DNA from: Ruminococcus sp. AM22-13 | GTDB lineage: Bacteria > Bacillota > Clostridia > Lachnospirales > Lachnospiraceae | Direction of reading: 5' to 3' | Assembly (NCBI RefSeq): GCF_003471165.1 | Contig: NZ_QRIL01000010.1 | Span: 62,001-126,000 of the forward strand | DNA length: 64,000 nt | Part shown: positions 51,707 to 58,725 of the stretch, one piece after another | Numbering within the stretch: the stretch's first letter is position 1 | Layout: every line of letters begins with the position of its first letter | Translations under genes and position numbers: made by a program | Notes under the pieces: generated by a model | The model's input: the letters and a program-made list of their open reading frames with translations, nothing else | Databases searched by the model: none | What the model was told of the DNA's origin: nothing

Positions 51707-52717
51707 TCAGGAAGCATTTTGTGCAAATTCTGTATTGACCAGTTCTTCATATGGAGTGCGTTCCTTCAGTTCTCCTGCGTCCTCCAGAATGTCCTGAAGC
51801 AGCTCAAATCCCTCCTGCCCGAAGACCAGATTCTTTTTCCAGGTATCCTGATCATAATAACGCTTTACGATGGCCGTGATGGTATCCAGATCCGTCTCCG
51901 GGAACTGTGGCTCGATCACTCTGGCGATTTCCTCCGGAGTATGCTTCTGGACGTAATCCATGCCTTTTTGCAGGGCATTGGTAAATTTCTGCATGATATC
52001 CGGATTCTTTTCCATATAACTGGTTTTCGCACTGTAGGAAGTATACGGTACATAACCGGAATCCACACCAAGGGAGGCAACAACATAACCGGCTCCCTGC
52101 TTTTCAAGTGCAGTGGCGGACGGTTCAAACTCCACTGTAAAATCCGCCGAATTATCCCCTGTAAAAGCAGCAGCAGTAGCACCGAAGTCGATGCTCTGAT
52201 CAATAGAAAGGTCTTTCTGAGGGTCAAGGCCATTCTGCTTCAGAATATATTCAAATACCATTTCCGGCATGCCACCTTTTCGGCCGCCAAGAACTTTCCT
52301 GCCCTTCAGATCTTCCCATTTAAAATCCGGCATTTCTTCTCTTGCCACAAGGAAATTTCCGGCCCGTTGGGTAAGCTGTGCAAAGTTTACAACAGGATCA
52401 GTAGCTCCTTCCTGATAGGCATAGATAGATGCTTCTGCTCCCATAAATCCGATATCCGCCTCGCCGGATATGACGGCAGTCATAGTTTTATCTGCTCCAA
52501 AGCCAGTTATAAGCGTCATATCAAGCCCCTCATCTTTAAAATATCCCTCTTCGATTGCCACATACTGCGGTGCATAAAAGATGGAATGGGCTACTTCATT
52601 TAAGGTAACTTTTGCAAGCTTCGCCTCATCTTTCTTTGCAGCAAACACTCCCAGCGGCAGTGCAGTCACCGCCAGAACGACTGCTGTCGCCAGTGAAATC
52701 CATTTTTTATTTTTCAT
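51707..52717 (-). CDS. NMT1/SsuA-like ABC transporter substrate-binding protein (orphan)
   Basis: The 336-residue protein has a signal peptide (~1-26) and an NMT1/THI5-like binding-protein fold: HSIFYAPQYVAIEEGYFKDE is the typical N-terminal segment of sulfonate, nitrate or pyrimidine-precursor binding proteins. A TOxA-like GGRKGGMPE segment follows. No lipobox cysteine is present. No permease or ATPase is adjacent: the neighbours are a terminator and a divergent XRE regulator. A truncated second copy of this gene lies at 54253-54399. The ligand cannot be inferred; partner subunits must be elsewhere. Confidence 0.85.
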   Translation of the reverse strand: MKNKKWISLATAVVLAVTALPLGVFAAKKDEAKLAKVTLNEVAHSIFYAPQYVAIEEGYFKDEGLDMTLITGFGADKTMTAVISGEADIGFMGAEASIYAYQEGATDPVVNFAQLTQRAGNFLVAREEMPDFKWEDLKGRKVLGGRKGGMPEMVFEYILKQNGLDPQKDLSIDQSIDFGATAAAFTGDNSADFTVEFEPSATALEKQGAGYVVASLGVDSGYVPYTSYSAKTSYMEKNPDIMQKFTNALQKGMDYVQKHTPEEIARVIEPQFPETDLDTITAIVKRYYDQDTWKKNLVFGQEGFELLQDILEDAGELKERTPYEELVNTEFAQNAS

Positions 52718-52740
52718 GCAGACACTCCTTTACCGACTTC

Positions 52741-52838
52741 TTCTGTTAGAGTATGCATAATTAATTAATTGGTGACCAGGGGGGACATACAAAGTATCGC
52801 AAAACACAGCCTCCATGATTCCTTTTGTTAGGATATGC
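52741..52838. repeat. Pair of direct 16-bp repeats upstream of the SsuA-like gene
   Basis: TTCTGTTAGAGTATGC (52741-52756) and TTTTGTTAGGATATGC (52823-52838) match at 13 of 16 positions. Between them a G/C-rich stem (CCCCCC near 52780-52785 with GGGGG-type partner at 52838-52842 on the opposite strand) can fold in the minus-strand leader. Candidate operator or leader structure. Confidence 0.4.
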
Positions 52839-52914
52839 CCCCAAAATCAACTGCTAATCACGATCAACTTTCCCATTAGTTAAAAAATATGAATTTTATT
52901 TAATAACAATTCAA

Positions 52915-52943
52915 TTGTGTCCAATTTCCAATCATGCTATGAT
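52915..52943 (+). promoter_or_regulatory. Predicted promoter of the XRE regulator gene
   Basis: TTGTGT (52915-52920), 17 bp, TATGAT (52938-52943), 45 bp before the start codon. Confidence 0.55.
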
Positions 52944-52987
52944 TTAATCACAAAAGCTTTTGAAATTTCAATCAGGAGAGAATTAGG

Positions 52988-53794
52988 ATGAATATTGGAA
53001 GTGTGATAAAAAAATATAGAAAAGTGTCTGGTTTCACCCAGGAGGAAATGGCAAACCGCTTAGGAGTAACTACCCCAGCGGTGAATAAATGGGAGAACGG
53101 GAACTCCAATCCAGATATTGAACTGTTAGCACCTATTGCAAGGCTGCTACATATTTCCCTTGATACCCTATTGTCTTTTCATGAAAATCTGACAGACGTT
53201 GAAATTACAGAACTTATTCAAGAAATGGACAAAATGTTTTCGGTAGAAGGTTACGAAAAAACCTATCAATGGGCAGTAAATATCATAAAAGATTACCCTA
53301 ACTGCAACATGCTAATCTGGCAGGTGGCGGTGATGCTTGACTCGCGAAGAATCATAGGTCAGTGTGAGCACCCCGATAAGTACGACGAACAGATTAATTT
53401 CTGGTACGAAATAGCACTAAATGACAAGGATGAAAAAATCCAGCACCATGCGGCAGATTCTCTGTTCGGATTCTACTTGCGAAAAGGGAATTATGAAATG
53501 GCAGAAAAATATCTGAATTATTTTTCCGACTATGATCCCATGAAAAAACTAAAACTTGGACAATTATACATGGAACAGGAAAAAACAGAAGAAGCATATG
53601 AAAAGCTGGAAAATGTCGATACAATCTGTGATTTTCAGAAATCAAGATTATATAAACATATAAAATTTCAAGACGCAGAAAATCCATATGCTGAAGAAAT
53701 GAAAAAAGAACTGATTGCAGGCTTCCAAAATGAAGAAGACTTTGCTTATATGAAAGGCTATAAACCCTGGAAAAAACTATTAGCAAAGTATTGA
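52988..53794 (+). CDS. XRE family regulator with helical C-terminal domain
   Basis: The 268-residue protein has an N-terminal Cro/C1 helix-turn-helix (residues ~7-62; GFTQEEMANRLGVTTPAVNK is the recognition region) and a ~200-residue helical C-terminal domain. Regulators of this layout are numerous in Lachnospiraceae accessory regions. The start follows AGGAGAG. It diverges from the SsuA-like gene and may control it. The C-terminal part resembles TPR-like repeats (ADSLFGFYLRKGNYEMAEKY). Confidence 0.88.
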   Translation: MNIGSVIKKYRKVSGFTQEEMANRLGVTTPAVNKWENGNSNPDIELLAPIARLLHISLDTLLSFHENLTDVEITELIQEMDKMFSVEGYEKTYQWAVNIIKDYPNCNMLIWQVAVMLDSRRIIGQCEHPDKYDEQINFWYEIALNDKDEKIQHHAADSLFGFYLRKGNYEMAEKYLNYFSDYDPMKKLKLGQLYMEQEKTEEAYEKLENVDTICDFQKSRLYKHIKFQDAENPYAEEMKKELIAGFQNEEDFAYMKGYKPWKKLLAKY

Positions 53795-53968
53795 TTCTGA
53801 TTATGTTTATTGCAAAATAAAAAGCTCTATCCATTCGGAACAGAGCATTTATAGATGAAAGAAATTATTTGGCAGGCGTCGCGGCTCCTGCATCTCTTTT
53901 AACACCTCAAATAATCTTAGATTTATAATAACCGGAACCTACCAACTTGTAAACAATAAATATACTAT

Positions 53969-53983
53969 CATGTGAACAGTAAC
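53969..53983 (-). repeat. GTTACTGTTCACATG motif (second exact copy)
   Basis: On the minus strand this reads GTTACTGTTCACATG, identical to 16254-16268 (minus), which lies at a predicted transcription start. The 53795-54252 gap also has a weak GCTCT/AGAGC hairpin at 53824-53846 and no gene. Confidence 0.5.
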
Positions 53984-54022
53984 TTTCTTTGACAGAACAC
54001 ATTACAAAGATAAAAATAGATA

Positions 54023-54135
54023 TTGACAAGGAGTAATTGAACCAGTATTATATAAGTACAAAGAAGTCTTTTTCCGGAGTGAGAAAGATATTATTACTTA
54101 TTCAAAGGAAAGGGGCTCTGGACGAGTTCCTTTTT
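54023..54135 (+). ncRNA. Candidate small RNA unit: promoter plus terminator without a gene
   Basis: TTGACA (54023-54028), 17 bp, TATTAT (54046-54051) is a good promoter. Downstream, AAAGGAA (54114-54120) pairs with TTCCTTT (54127-54133) and is followed by T bases. A transcript of about 75-80 nt would contain no convincing reading frame. It could be a small RNA or the remains of a lost gene's leader. Confidence 0.35.
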
Positions 54136-54215
54136 ACATTTCATAAAACTTGATTGTAAAACATATACTATGAACACAAAGTAGCTCTGGATAGGATATT
54201 CAGAGTTGTAAAAAC

Positions 54216-54245
54216 GGCGGAAATATCATTGCTGGTATTTCCGCC
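54216..54245 (-). terminator. Terminator of the truncated ssuA-like copy
   Basis: GGCGGAAATA and TATTTCCGCC form a perfect 10-bp stem; on the minus strand GTTTTTAC follows. It lies 8 bp past the stop of the truncated gene. Confidence 0.85.
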
Positions 54246-54252
54246 ACTTCTT

Positions 54253-54399
54253 TTATAGATTCTCCGCGCTATTTAAAGTGATTTTTGTAAGCATCTTATC
54301 ATCTGTGCTGTCTTTTTTCTCTGCAAATGCTGTCACAGGAAGTGAAGTCACAGCAAGCACAACGGCAGCTGCCAGCGTGATCCATTTTTTATTTTTCAT
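54253..54399 (-). pseudogene. Truncated copy of the NMT1/SsuA-like gene (48 codons)
   Basis: The frame encodes 48 residues: a signal peptide starting MKNKKWITLAAAVVLAV, a KKD junction, and KITLNS before ending. The full-length gene at 51707-52717 reads MKNKKWISLATAVVLAV, then KKD and KVTLNE at the same places. The ribosome binding site and leader (AAAGGAGTATCTGC versus AAAGGAGTGTCTGC) are also alike. About 290 codons of the binding domain are missing, replaced by a stop and a terminator. It is most likely a remnant of duplication and deletion, though a short exported peptide of ~20 residues could still be made. Confidence 0.8.
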
Positions 54400-54447
54400 G
54401 CAGATACTCCTTTAACAACCGTAGCAAGAATTCCCTCACCTCTATAG

Positions 54448-54558
54448 GGACGCCACTGAAAAAGTCTTTATTTTGCATAAAGCAGTACAATATAAAGTGT
54501 TTTTATTTGTTTTAATCTACTATATAATGTGTATAAAAATAGTTTTTCAGTGGCGTCC
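54448..54558. mobile_element. 111-bp MITE with 16-bp terminal inverted repeats and TATAG target duplication
   Basis: GGACGCCACTGAAAAA (54448-54463) is the exact reverse complement of TTTTTCAGTGGCGTCC (54543-54558). TATAG flanks both ends directly (54443-54447 and 54559-54563). The AT-rich interior has no reading frame. This is the structure of a non-autonomous miniature element mobilised by a transposase encoded elsewhere. It lies upstream of the truncated ssuA-like gene. Confidence 0.85.
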
Positions 54559-54572
54559 TATAGGTGATGGGA

Positions 54573-54607
54573 TGAATTGCACATTCGAGCATGTCTGCTC
54601 AAATTCA
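54573..54607. other. Imperfect palindrome that may mark the left end of the TnpB element
   Basis: TGAATT...AATTCA encloses GAGCA/TGCTC (54587-54591 and 54596-54600). IS200/IS605-type elements end in such subterminal hairpins. The true left end cannot be fixed from one copy; it may lie anywhere in 54565-54864. Confidence 0.3.
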
Positions 54608-54864
54608 TAAAAAATCACAAAAACACTTGTTCTGATACAATAAATATATTATAATAGAAAAAAGAACAATATGCTCTTGAAAATTGGACGGTCGAAATAA
54701 GCAATAAGTGAGTGTACATAATAATTCTCATTCTGTGTTGTTAGCTGATCATGGTTATGAAATATAGCAGAAAGATGCTGGACGATAAAATGTTAGAGAG
54801 AGCAAAAGAAATCTTTGAAATATAGCACCTGTTGGAACAATCCATCAGTATATAGAAAGTCAGG

Positions 54865-55971
54865 GTGAGAAAGATAAACCGGGCAGTAAAAATAAGGATT
54901 TATCCCAATAAAGAACAGATAACTCAGATAGAGAAGACAATCGGCTGCAGTCGTTTTCTCTATAACCGGATGCTTGCGGATAAGATCCGTCATTATCAGG
55001 AAGAAAAAAAGATGCTGAAAAATACGCCGGCCGGATATAAAAAAGAATATCCATGGCTGAAAGAAGTGGATTCTCTTGCGCTGGCGAATGTACAGTTAAA
55101 TCTGGAAGGGGCTTTCCGAAAATTTTTCCGGGAACCGGGAGTGGGATTTCCGCATTATAAATCAAAAAAACATTCGCGGAAATCCTATACAACGAATATG
55201 GTAAATGGGAATATCTGTCTGCAGGACAGGTTCCTGAAGCTACCAAAGATGCAGCCGGTAAAAATAAAGCTCCACCGTATAATACCGGAGGGATGGAAGC
55301 TGAAATCAGTGACTGTGAGCAGGGAACCGTCCGGAAAATATTTTGCCAGCCTGCTGTTCGACTGTGAAAACCAAACAGTGGAGAAAAGACAGGCGGAAAA
55401 ATTTCTGGGGATTGATTTTGCCATGCATGGGATGTGTGTATTTTCCACCGGTGAAAGAGCCGGATATCCCATGTTTTACCGGAATGCAGAGAAAAAACTT
55501 GCCCGGGAACAGAGAAAACTTTCCAGATGTGAAAAGGGCAGCCGTAACTATCAGAAACAGAAGAAAAAGGTTGCATTATCTCACGAAAAGATAAAGAACC
55601 AGAGGAAGGATTTCCAGCATAAGCTCAGTCACAGTCTTGCAGAAGACTATGACGCGGTATGTGTGGAGGATCTGAACCTGAAGGGGATAGCCGGAGGCCT
55701 GCATTTCGGAAAAGGGATACAGGATAACGGATACGGTCAGTTCCTTTCCATGCTTGGATATAAGCTGGAAGAACGTGGAAAATATCTGATAAAAGTAGAC
55801 AGATATTTTGCATCCAGTAAGATATGCAGCGTATGCGGACATAAGAAGAAAGAGCTGGCATTATCAGAACGGATATACCTATGCGAATGTGGAAACCGGA
55901 TGGACCGGGATGTGAATGCGGCGGTCAATATTCTGAAAGAAGGAAAAAGAATATATAAAAAATGTGCATAA
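54865..55971 (+). CDS. tnpB: TnpB (IS605 OrfB) RNA-guided endonuclease, apparently intact
   Basis: The 368-residue protein starts at GTG 54865. It has the N-terminal helical TnpB segment (RAVKIRIYPNKEQ), and the split RuvC nuclease with all acidic residues: Asp184 in LGIDFAMHG, Glu268 in VCVEDLNLKG and Asp349 in MDRDVNAAVNI. The zinc ribbon CSVCG...CECGN lies between the last two. No TnpA transposase is present, so this is a TnpB-only element, mobilised in trans if at all. TnpB proteins use an RNA from the element's right end to cut DNA. The 3' flank has the expected structured sequence. Confidence 0.93.
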   Translation: MRKINRAVKIRIYPNKEQITQIEKTIGCSRFLYNRMLADKIRHYQEEKKMLKNTPAGYKKEYPWLKEVDSLALANVQLNLEGAFRKFFREPGVGFPHYKSKKHSRKSYTTNMVNGNICLQDRFLKLPKMQPVKIKLHRIIPEGWKLKSVTVSREPSGKYFASLLFDCENQTVEKRQAEKFLGIDFAMHGMCVFSTGERAGYPMFYRNAEKKLAREQRKLSRCEKGSRNYQKQKKKVALSHEKIKNQRKDFQHKLSHSLAEDYDAVCVEDLNLKGIAGGLHFGKGIQDNGYGQFLSMLGYKLEERGKYLIKVDRYFASSKICSVCGHKKKELALSERIYLCECGNRMDRDVNAAVNILKEGKRIYKKCA

Positions 55972-56114
55972 TAGCACAGAAAAGCTCCGTAACCGGATAA
56001 AAAAGAACCGCGGGACACGCGGGGATAGCCTGTTTTAGCTTTGCCCTGAAGGGCAATCGAGCAGGAAGCCCCCACTTCAAAATCTGTAAGATTTAAGTGG
56101 CGGGAGCATGTCAC
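55972..56114 (+). ncRNA. Right end of the TnpB element / candidate omega RNA region
   Basis: Directly downstream of tnpB are several hairpins: a CCGCGG/CGCGGG region near 56010, TTGCCCT/GGGCAAT (56041-56057), and a terminal stem CACTT...AAATCT/AGATTTAAGTG (about 56072-56099) ending in GGCGGGAGCATGTCAC. In TnpB systems the guide scaffold comes from this region and the guide from the flank beyond the right end. The exact end (about 56114) is inferred. Confidence 0.65.
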
Positions 56115-56201
56115 CCCATAGGGTGCGTGGTTGCAACGAAATTTACGAGATTTCTGCTCTTAGAATATGCTGCAAATCTCAAATGGTGTATGCGCTAACT
56201 G

Positions 56202-56230
56202 TTGTCATGCATGGAAATATGTGTTAAAAT
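56202..56230 (+). promoter_or_regulatory. Predicted promoter of the preQ1-riboswitch operon
   Basis: TTGTCA (56202-56207), 17 bp, TAAAAT (56225-56230). The start would be near 56237, putting the aptamer at the very 5' end of the transcript. Confidence 0.6.
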
Positions 56231-56240
56231 AACCACCGAA

Positions 56241-56275
56241 ACTGGTTCGAAACCCTCCCAGTATAAAAAACTAGG
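56241..56275 (+). promoter_or_regulatory. PreQ1-I riboswitch aptamer
   Basis: ACTGG (56241-56245) pairs with CCAGT (56258-56262) around the 12-base loop TTCGAAACCCTC, followed by ATAAAAAACTAGG. This matches the preQ1 class I pattern: a 5-bp P1, a 12-base loop, an A-rich tail, and a 3' AGG able to pair with loop C residues to close the pseudoknot. A CGTTTATGA/TCATAAGCG hairpin (56296-56317) and a terminator at 56334 complete the expression platform. Confidence 0.9.
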
Positions 56276-56333
56276 CAAAGTAAAAAATATTGCGGTCGTT
56301 TATGAGTTGTCATAAGCGGTCTGTTTGCTGATG

Positions 56334-56371
56334 CTTTTGTTTATTGAGGGATAAACAAAAGTATTTTTTTT
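56334..56371 (+). terminator. Riboswitch-controlled terminator before the nucleoside hydrolase gene
   Basis: CTTTTGTTTAT (56334-56344) pairs with ATAAACAAAAG (56351-56361) and is followed by a run of eight T after TA. It ends about 20 bp before the start codon, so it would stop the transcript unless an alternative fold forms. Binding of preQ1 would be expected to favour termination. Confidence 0.85.
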
Positions 56372-56392
56372 GCTTTGACAGAAAGGAATTAA

Positions 56393-57382
56393 ATGAAAAA
56401 AAGAAAAGTAATTATTGATTGTGATCCGGGGATTGATGACAGTCTTGCGATTATGCTTGCACTGAAATCACCGGAAATCGAAGTGATCGGAATCACCATT
56501 GTGTGTGGAAATTCACCGGTGGAGATGGGATTTGGAAATGCAAAGAAAATCCTGAAGCAGATGAACCGTCTGGACGTTCCTGTATACATTGGGGAAAGTA
56601 CTCCCTTAAGGCGGGATTATGTGAATGCTCTGGACACTCACGGAGAAGACGGGCTTGGCGAAAGCTTTCTGCCTGAAGTAACCGGTTATCAGCAGCAGAT
56701 CAGTGCTGTGGATTTTCTTGCTGATATACTGAAAAAAGAGAAAGTATCCATAATTGAACTGGCACCTATGACCAATCTTGCCAGACTGATCCAGAAAGAT
56801 AAAGAAGCATTTTCCTGTATTGAGGAAATTGTTTCCATGGGCGGCAGCTTTAAAAGTCATGGGAACTGTTCACCTGTTGCAGAATACAATTACTGGTGTG
56901 ACCCGGACGGTGCTTCCCTGGTGTATGAGACACTCCATCAGAATGGTCAGAAAATCCATATGGTCGGGCTGGATGTGACGAGAAAGATTGTGCTCACGCC
57001 TGATCTGCTGGAGTATATGTGCCGTCTGAACAAAGAAACAGGAGAATTTGTAAAGAAGATTACGAAATTCTATTTTGATTTCCACTGGGAATGGGAGCAT
57101 ATCATTGGCTGTGTGATCAATGATCCCCTGGCAGTGGCATATTTTATCAATCCGGAACTCTGCAAAGGTTTTGATTCCTATGTACAGATTGAAACAGAGG
57201 GGATTTCTCTTGGACAGTCTGTTGTGGATTCTATGAATTTCTATCGGAAAGCATCAAATGCAAGGGTGCTGACTGAGGTAGATGTGTATGGATTCTTTCA
57301 GATGTTTCTTTCAAGGATCCTTGATCAGAAACCGGAAGAACTGGATATTTTACAAGATTTAATACGAGGAGATTTAAAATGA
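56393..57382 (+). CDS. Nucleoside hydrolase, probable queuosine-type (QueK-like) salvage enzyme
   Basis: The 329-residue protein is an inosine/uridine-preferring nucleoside hydrolase family member: the calcium-binding DCDPGIDD motif is at residues 8-15, with the VSMGGSF and NDPLA segments further on. These enzymes cleave the N-glycosidic bond of ribonucleosides in the cytosol. The preQ1-I riboswitch in its leader points to queuosine or its nucleotide as substrate, as known for the Clostridial enzyme QueK, which releases queuine. It overlaps the ECF S-component gene by four bases. A general pyrimidine or purine nucleosidase is the alternative, but the riboswitch argues against it. Confidence 0.85.
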   Translation: MKKRKVIIDCDPGIDDSLAIMLALKSPEIEVIGITIVCGNSPVEMGFGNAKKILKQMNRLDVPVYIGESTPLRRDYVNALDTHGEDGLGESFLPEVTGYQQQISAVDFLADILKKEKVSIIELAPMTNLARLIQKDKEAFSCIEEIVSMGGSFKSHGNCSPVAEYNYWCDPDGASLVYETLHQNGQKIHMVGLDVTRKIVLTPDLLEYMCRLNKETGEFVKKITKFYFDFHWEWEHIIGCVINDPLAVAYFINPELCKGFDSYVQIETEGISLGQSVVDSMNFYRKASNARVLTEVDVYGFFQMFLSRILDQKPEELDILQDLIRGDLK

Positions 57383-57936
57383 AAACTGAAAAAATAAGTG
57401 TACAGAAAATCTGTATGATCGCTTTTGCTATCTGCATTAATTTTGTGGGAGGACAGATTGCTTTATTTCTGAAGCTTCCTATTTATCTGGACAGTATTGG
57501 AACAGTATTTGTGGCTGCTGTCCTGGGACCCTTTTATGGAATGCTGCCTAATCTGCTCAGCGGCCTGCTGATGGGAATGACTGTAGATATTTATTCCCTG
57601 TATTACGCTCCGGTAGGAATTCTTCTTGGTTTTGTGACGGGTCTTGTGTACAGAAAATTCCAGCCGAAAAAGTGGCAGATATTTCCGGCTGCTCTTGTGA
57701 TCACACTTCCATCTACCATAATCAGTTCCTGTATTACGGCGTTTTTATTTGGAGGAATCACTTCCTCCGGATCCACTGTTCTTGTGCAGCTTCTGGCAAA
57801 AACACCTCTTGGAATGGTAGGGAGCTGTTTTGTGGTTCAGTTTATCACGGACTACATTGACAGGGTTCTGTGTATTGCAGTAGCAGCAGTTCTTATTACA
57901 GCGCTGCGTAAAAGCATGAAGGAGAATTTTGCCTGA
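57379..57936 (+). CDS. ECF transporter S-component, probably for a queuosine precursor
   Basis: The 185-residue protein has about six membrane segments and the look of ECF S-components (GGQIALFLKLPIYLDSIGTV; a core with SGLLMGMTVDIYSLYYAP). S-components bind a vitamin or base with high affinity and dock to the shared EcfAAT module encoded elsewhere. Because the operon carries a preQ1 riboswitch, the likely cargo is queuine, queuosine or preQ1. It does not look like the well-known QueT family, so it may be a different S-component for the same pathway. Start and stop overlap both neighbours. Confidence 0.85.
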   Translation: MKTEKISVQKICMIAFAICINFVGGQIALFLKLPIYLDSIGTVFVAAVLGPFYGMLPNLLSGLLMGMTVDIYSLYYAPVGILLGFVTGLVYRKFQPKKWQIFPAALVITLPSTIISSCITAFLFGGITSSGSTVLVQLLAKTPLGMVGSCFVVQFITDYIDRVLCIAVAAVLITALRKSMKENFA

Positions 57937-58586
57937 TGAAAGTTCTGATCACAGGCACAGCATCCGGGATCGGAAAAGGCTGTGCAGAATTTTTCCTGAA
58001 AGAAAATCATGAAGTCTATGGATTTGATAAAAATCTATCCACGATCCAACATCCGAAATATACTCATTTCTGTCTGGATATCAGAGACAAAGGCTCTTAT
58101 CCGGAAATCGGACCGGTAGATATTCTGATCAATAACGCAGGGGTTCAGAATGGAGATGATATTGATGTAAATCTGAAGGGAACGATTTCTGTTACAGAAC
58201 ATTACGGCATTCATCCCAATATTTATTCTGTTATTATGATCGGATCAGCAAGCGGACATACAGGGTCTGAATTTCCGGAATATGCGGCAAGCAAAGGAGG
58301 AGTCCTTTCCTATGCGAAAAACGTGGCCATGAGGATAGCTCCTTATCAGGCCACATGCAACAGTCTGGATTTCGGCGGGGTTATGACTGAACTGAACCGA
58401 CCGGTGATGGAGGATGAAAAGCTCTGGGATCAGATCATGGAGCTTACACCTCTGAAACGGTGGATGTCTGTGGAAGAGGCAGCAGAGTGGATTTACTTTA
58501 TGGCAGTAAAAAACCGCTTCTGTACAGGCCAGAACATTCTCATTGACGGTCTGGAGGCCGGAAACTGTAATTTTATCTGGCCATAG
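57936..58586 (+). CDS. Short-chain dehydrogenase/reductase in the preQ1-controlled operon
   Basis: The 216-residue protein is a classical SDR: ITGTASGIGKG (7-17 region, cofactor binding), NNAG, a catalytic Ser in IMIGSAS and YAASKG with Tyr and Lys. It is slightly short for the family (~250). It starts on the last base of the ECF gene (TGATG), so it is translated with it. An SDR is not a known part of queuine salvage, so it may modify a queuosine derivative or the released sugar, or just share the transcript. The C-terminal NCNFIWP ending is unusual. Confidence 0.88.
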   Translation: MKVLITGTASGIGKGCAEFFLKENHEVYGFDKNLSTIQHPKYTHFCLDIRDKGSYPEIGPVDILINNAGVQNGDDIDVNLKGTISVTEHYGIHPNIYSVIMIGSASGHTGSEFPEYAASKGGVLSYAKNVAMRIAPYQATCNSLDFGGVMTELNRPVMEDEKLWDQIMELTPLKRWMSVEEAAEWIYFMAVKNRFCTGQNILIDGLEAGNCNFIWP

Positions 58587-58725
58587 AGTGAAGGTTAAAA
58601 ATCGTGTTTTGAGAAATCATTTCTGGAATCTGCTGTTATTTTGTGCCTGAATATGATAAAATGGGAAAATAATGATAAAGATCTTTCAAAGATAGAGAAA
58701 TTATTTAACTGGAGGCGCAAAAATT

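Noticed and set aside
51695..52603. 302-codon plus-strand frame opposite the SsuA-like gene
   Set aside because: Fully antisense to a convincing gene with signal peptide and terminator; the translated product has no recognisable features.
52740..52860. Possible riboswitch in the SsuA-like gene leader
   Set aside because: A G-rich/C-rich stem encloses a small hairpin, but no TPP, guanidine or other known aptamer core was recognisable.
54751..54825. 24-codon frame starting MVMKYSRKMLDDKML upstream of tnpB
   Set aside because: It looks protein-like and may be a remnant of an older transposition gene, but it is short, ends early and has no homologous neighbour that I can name.
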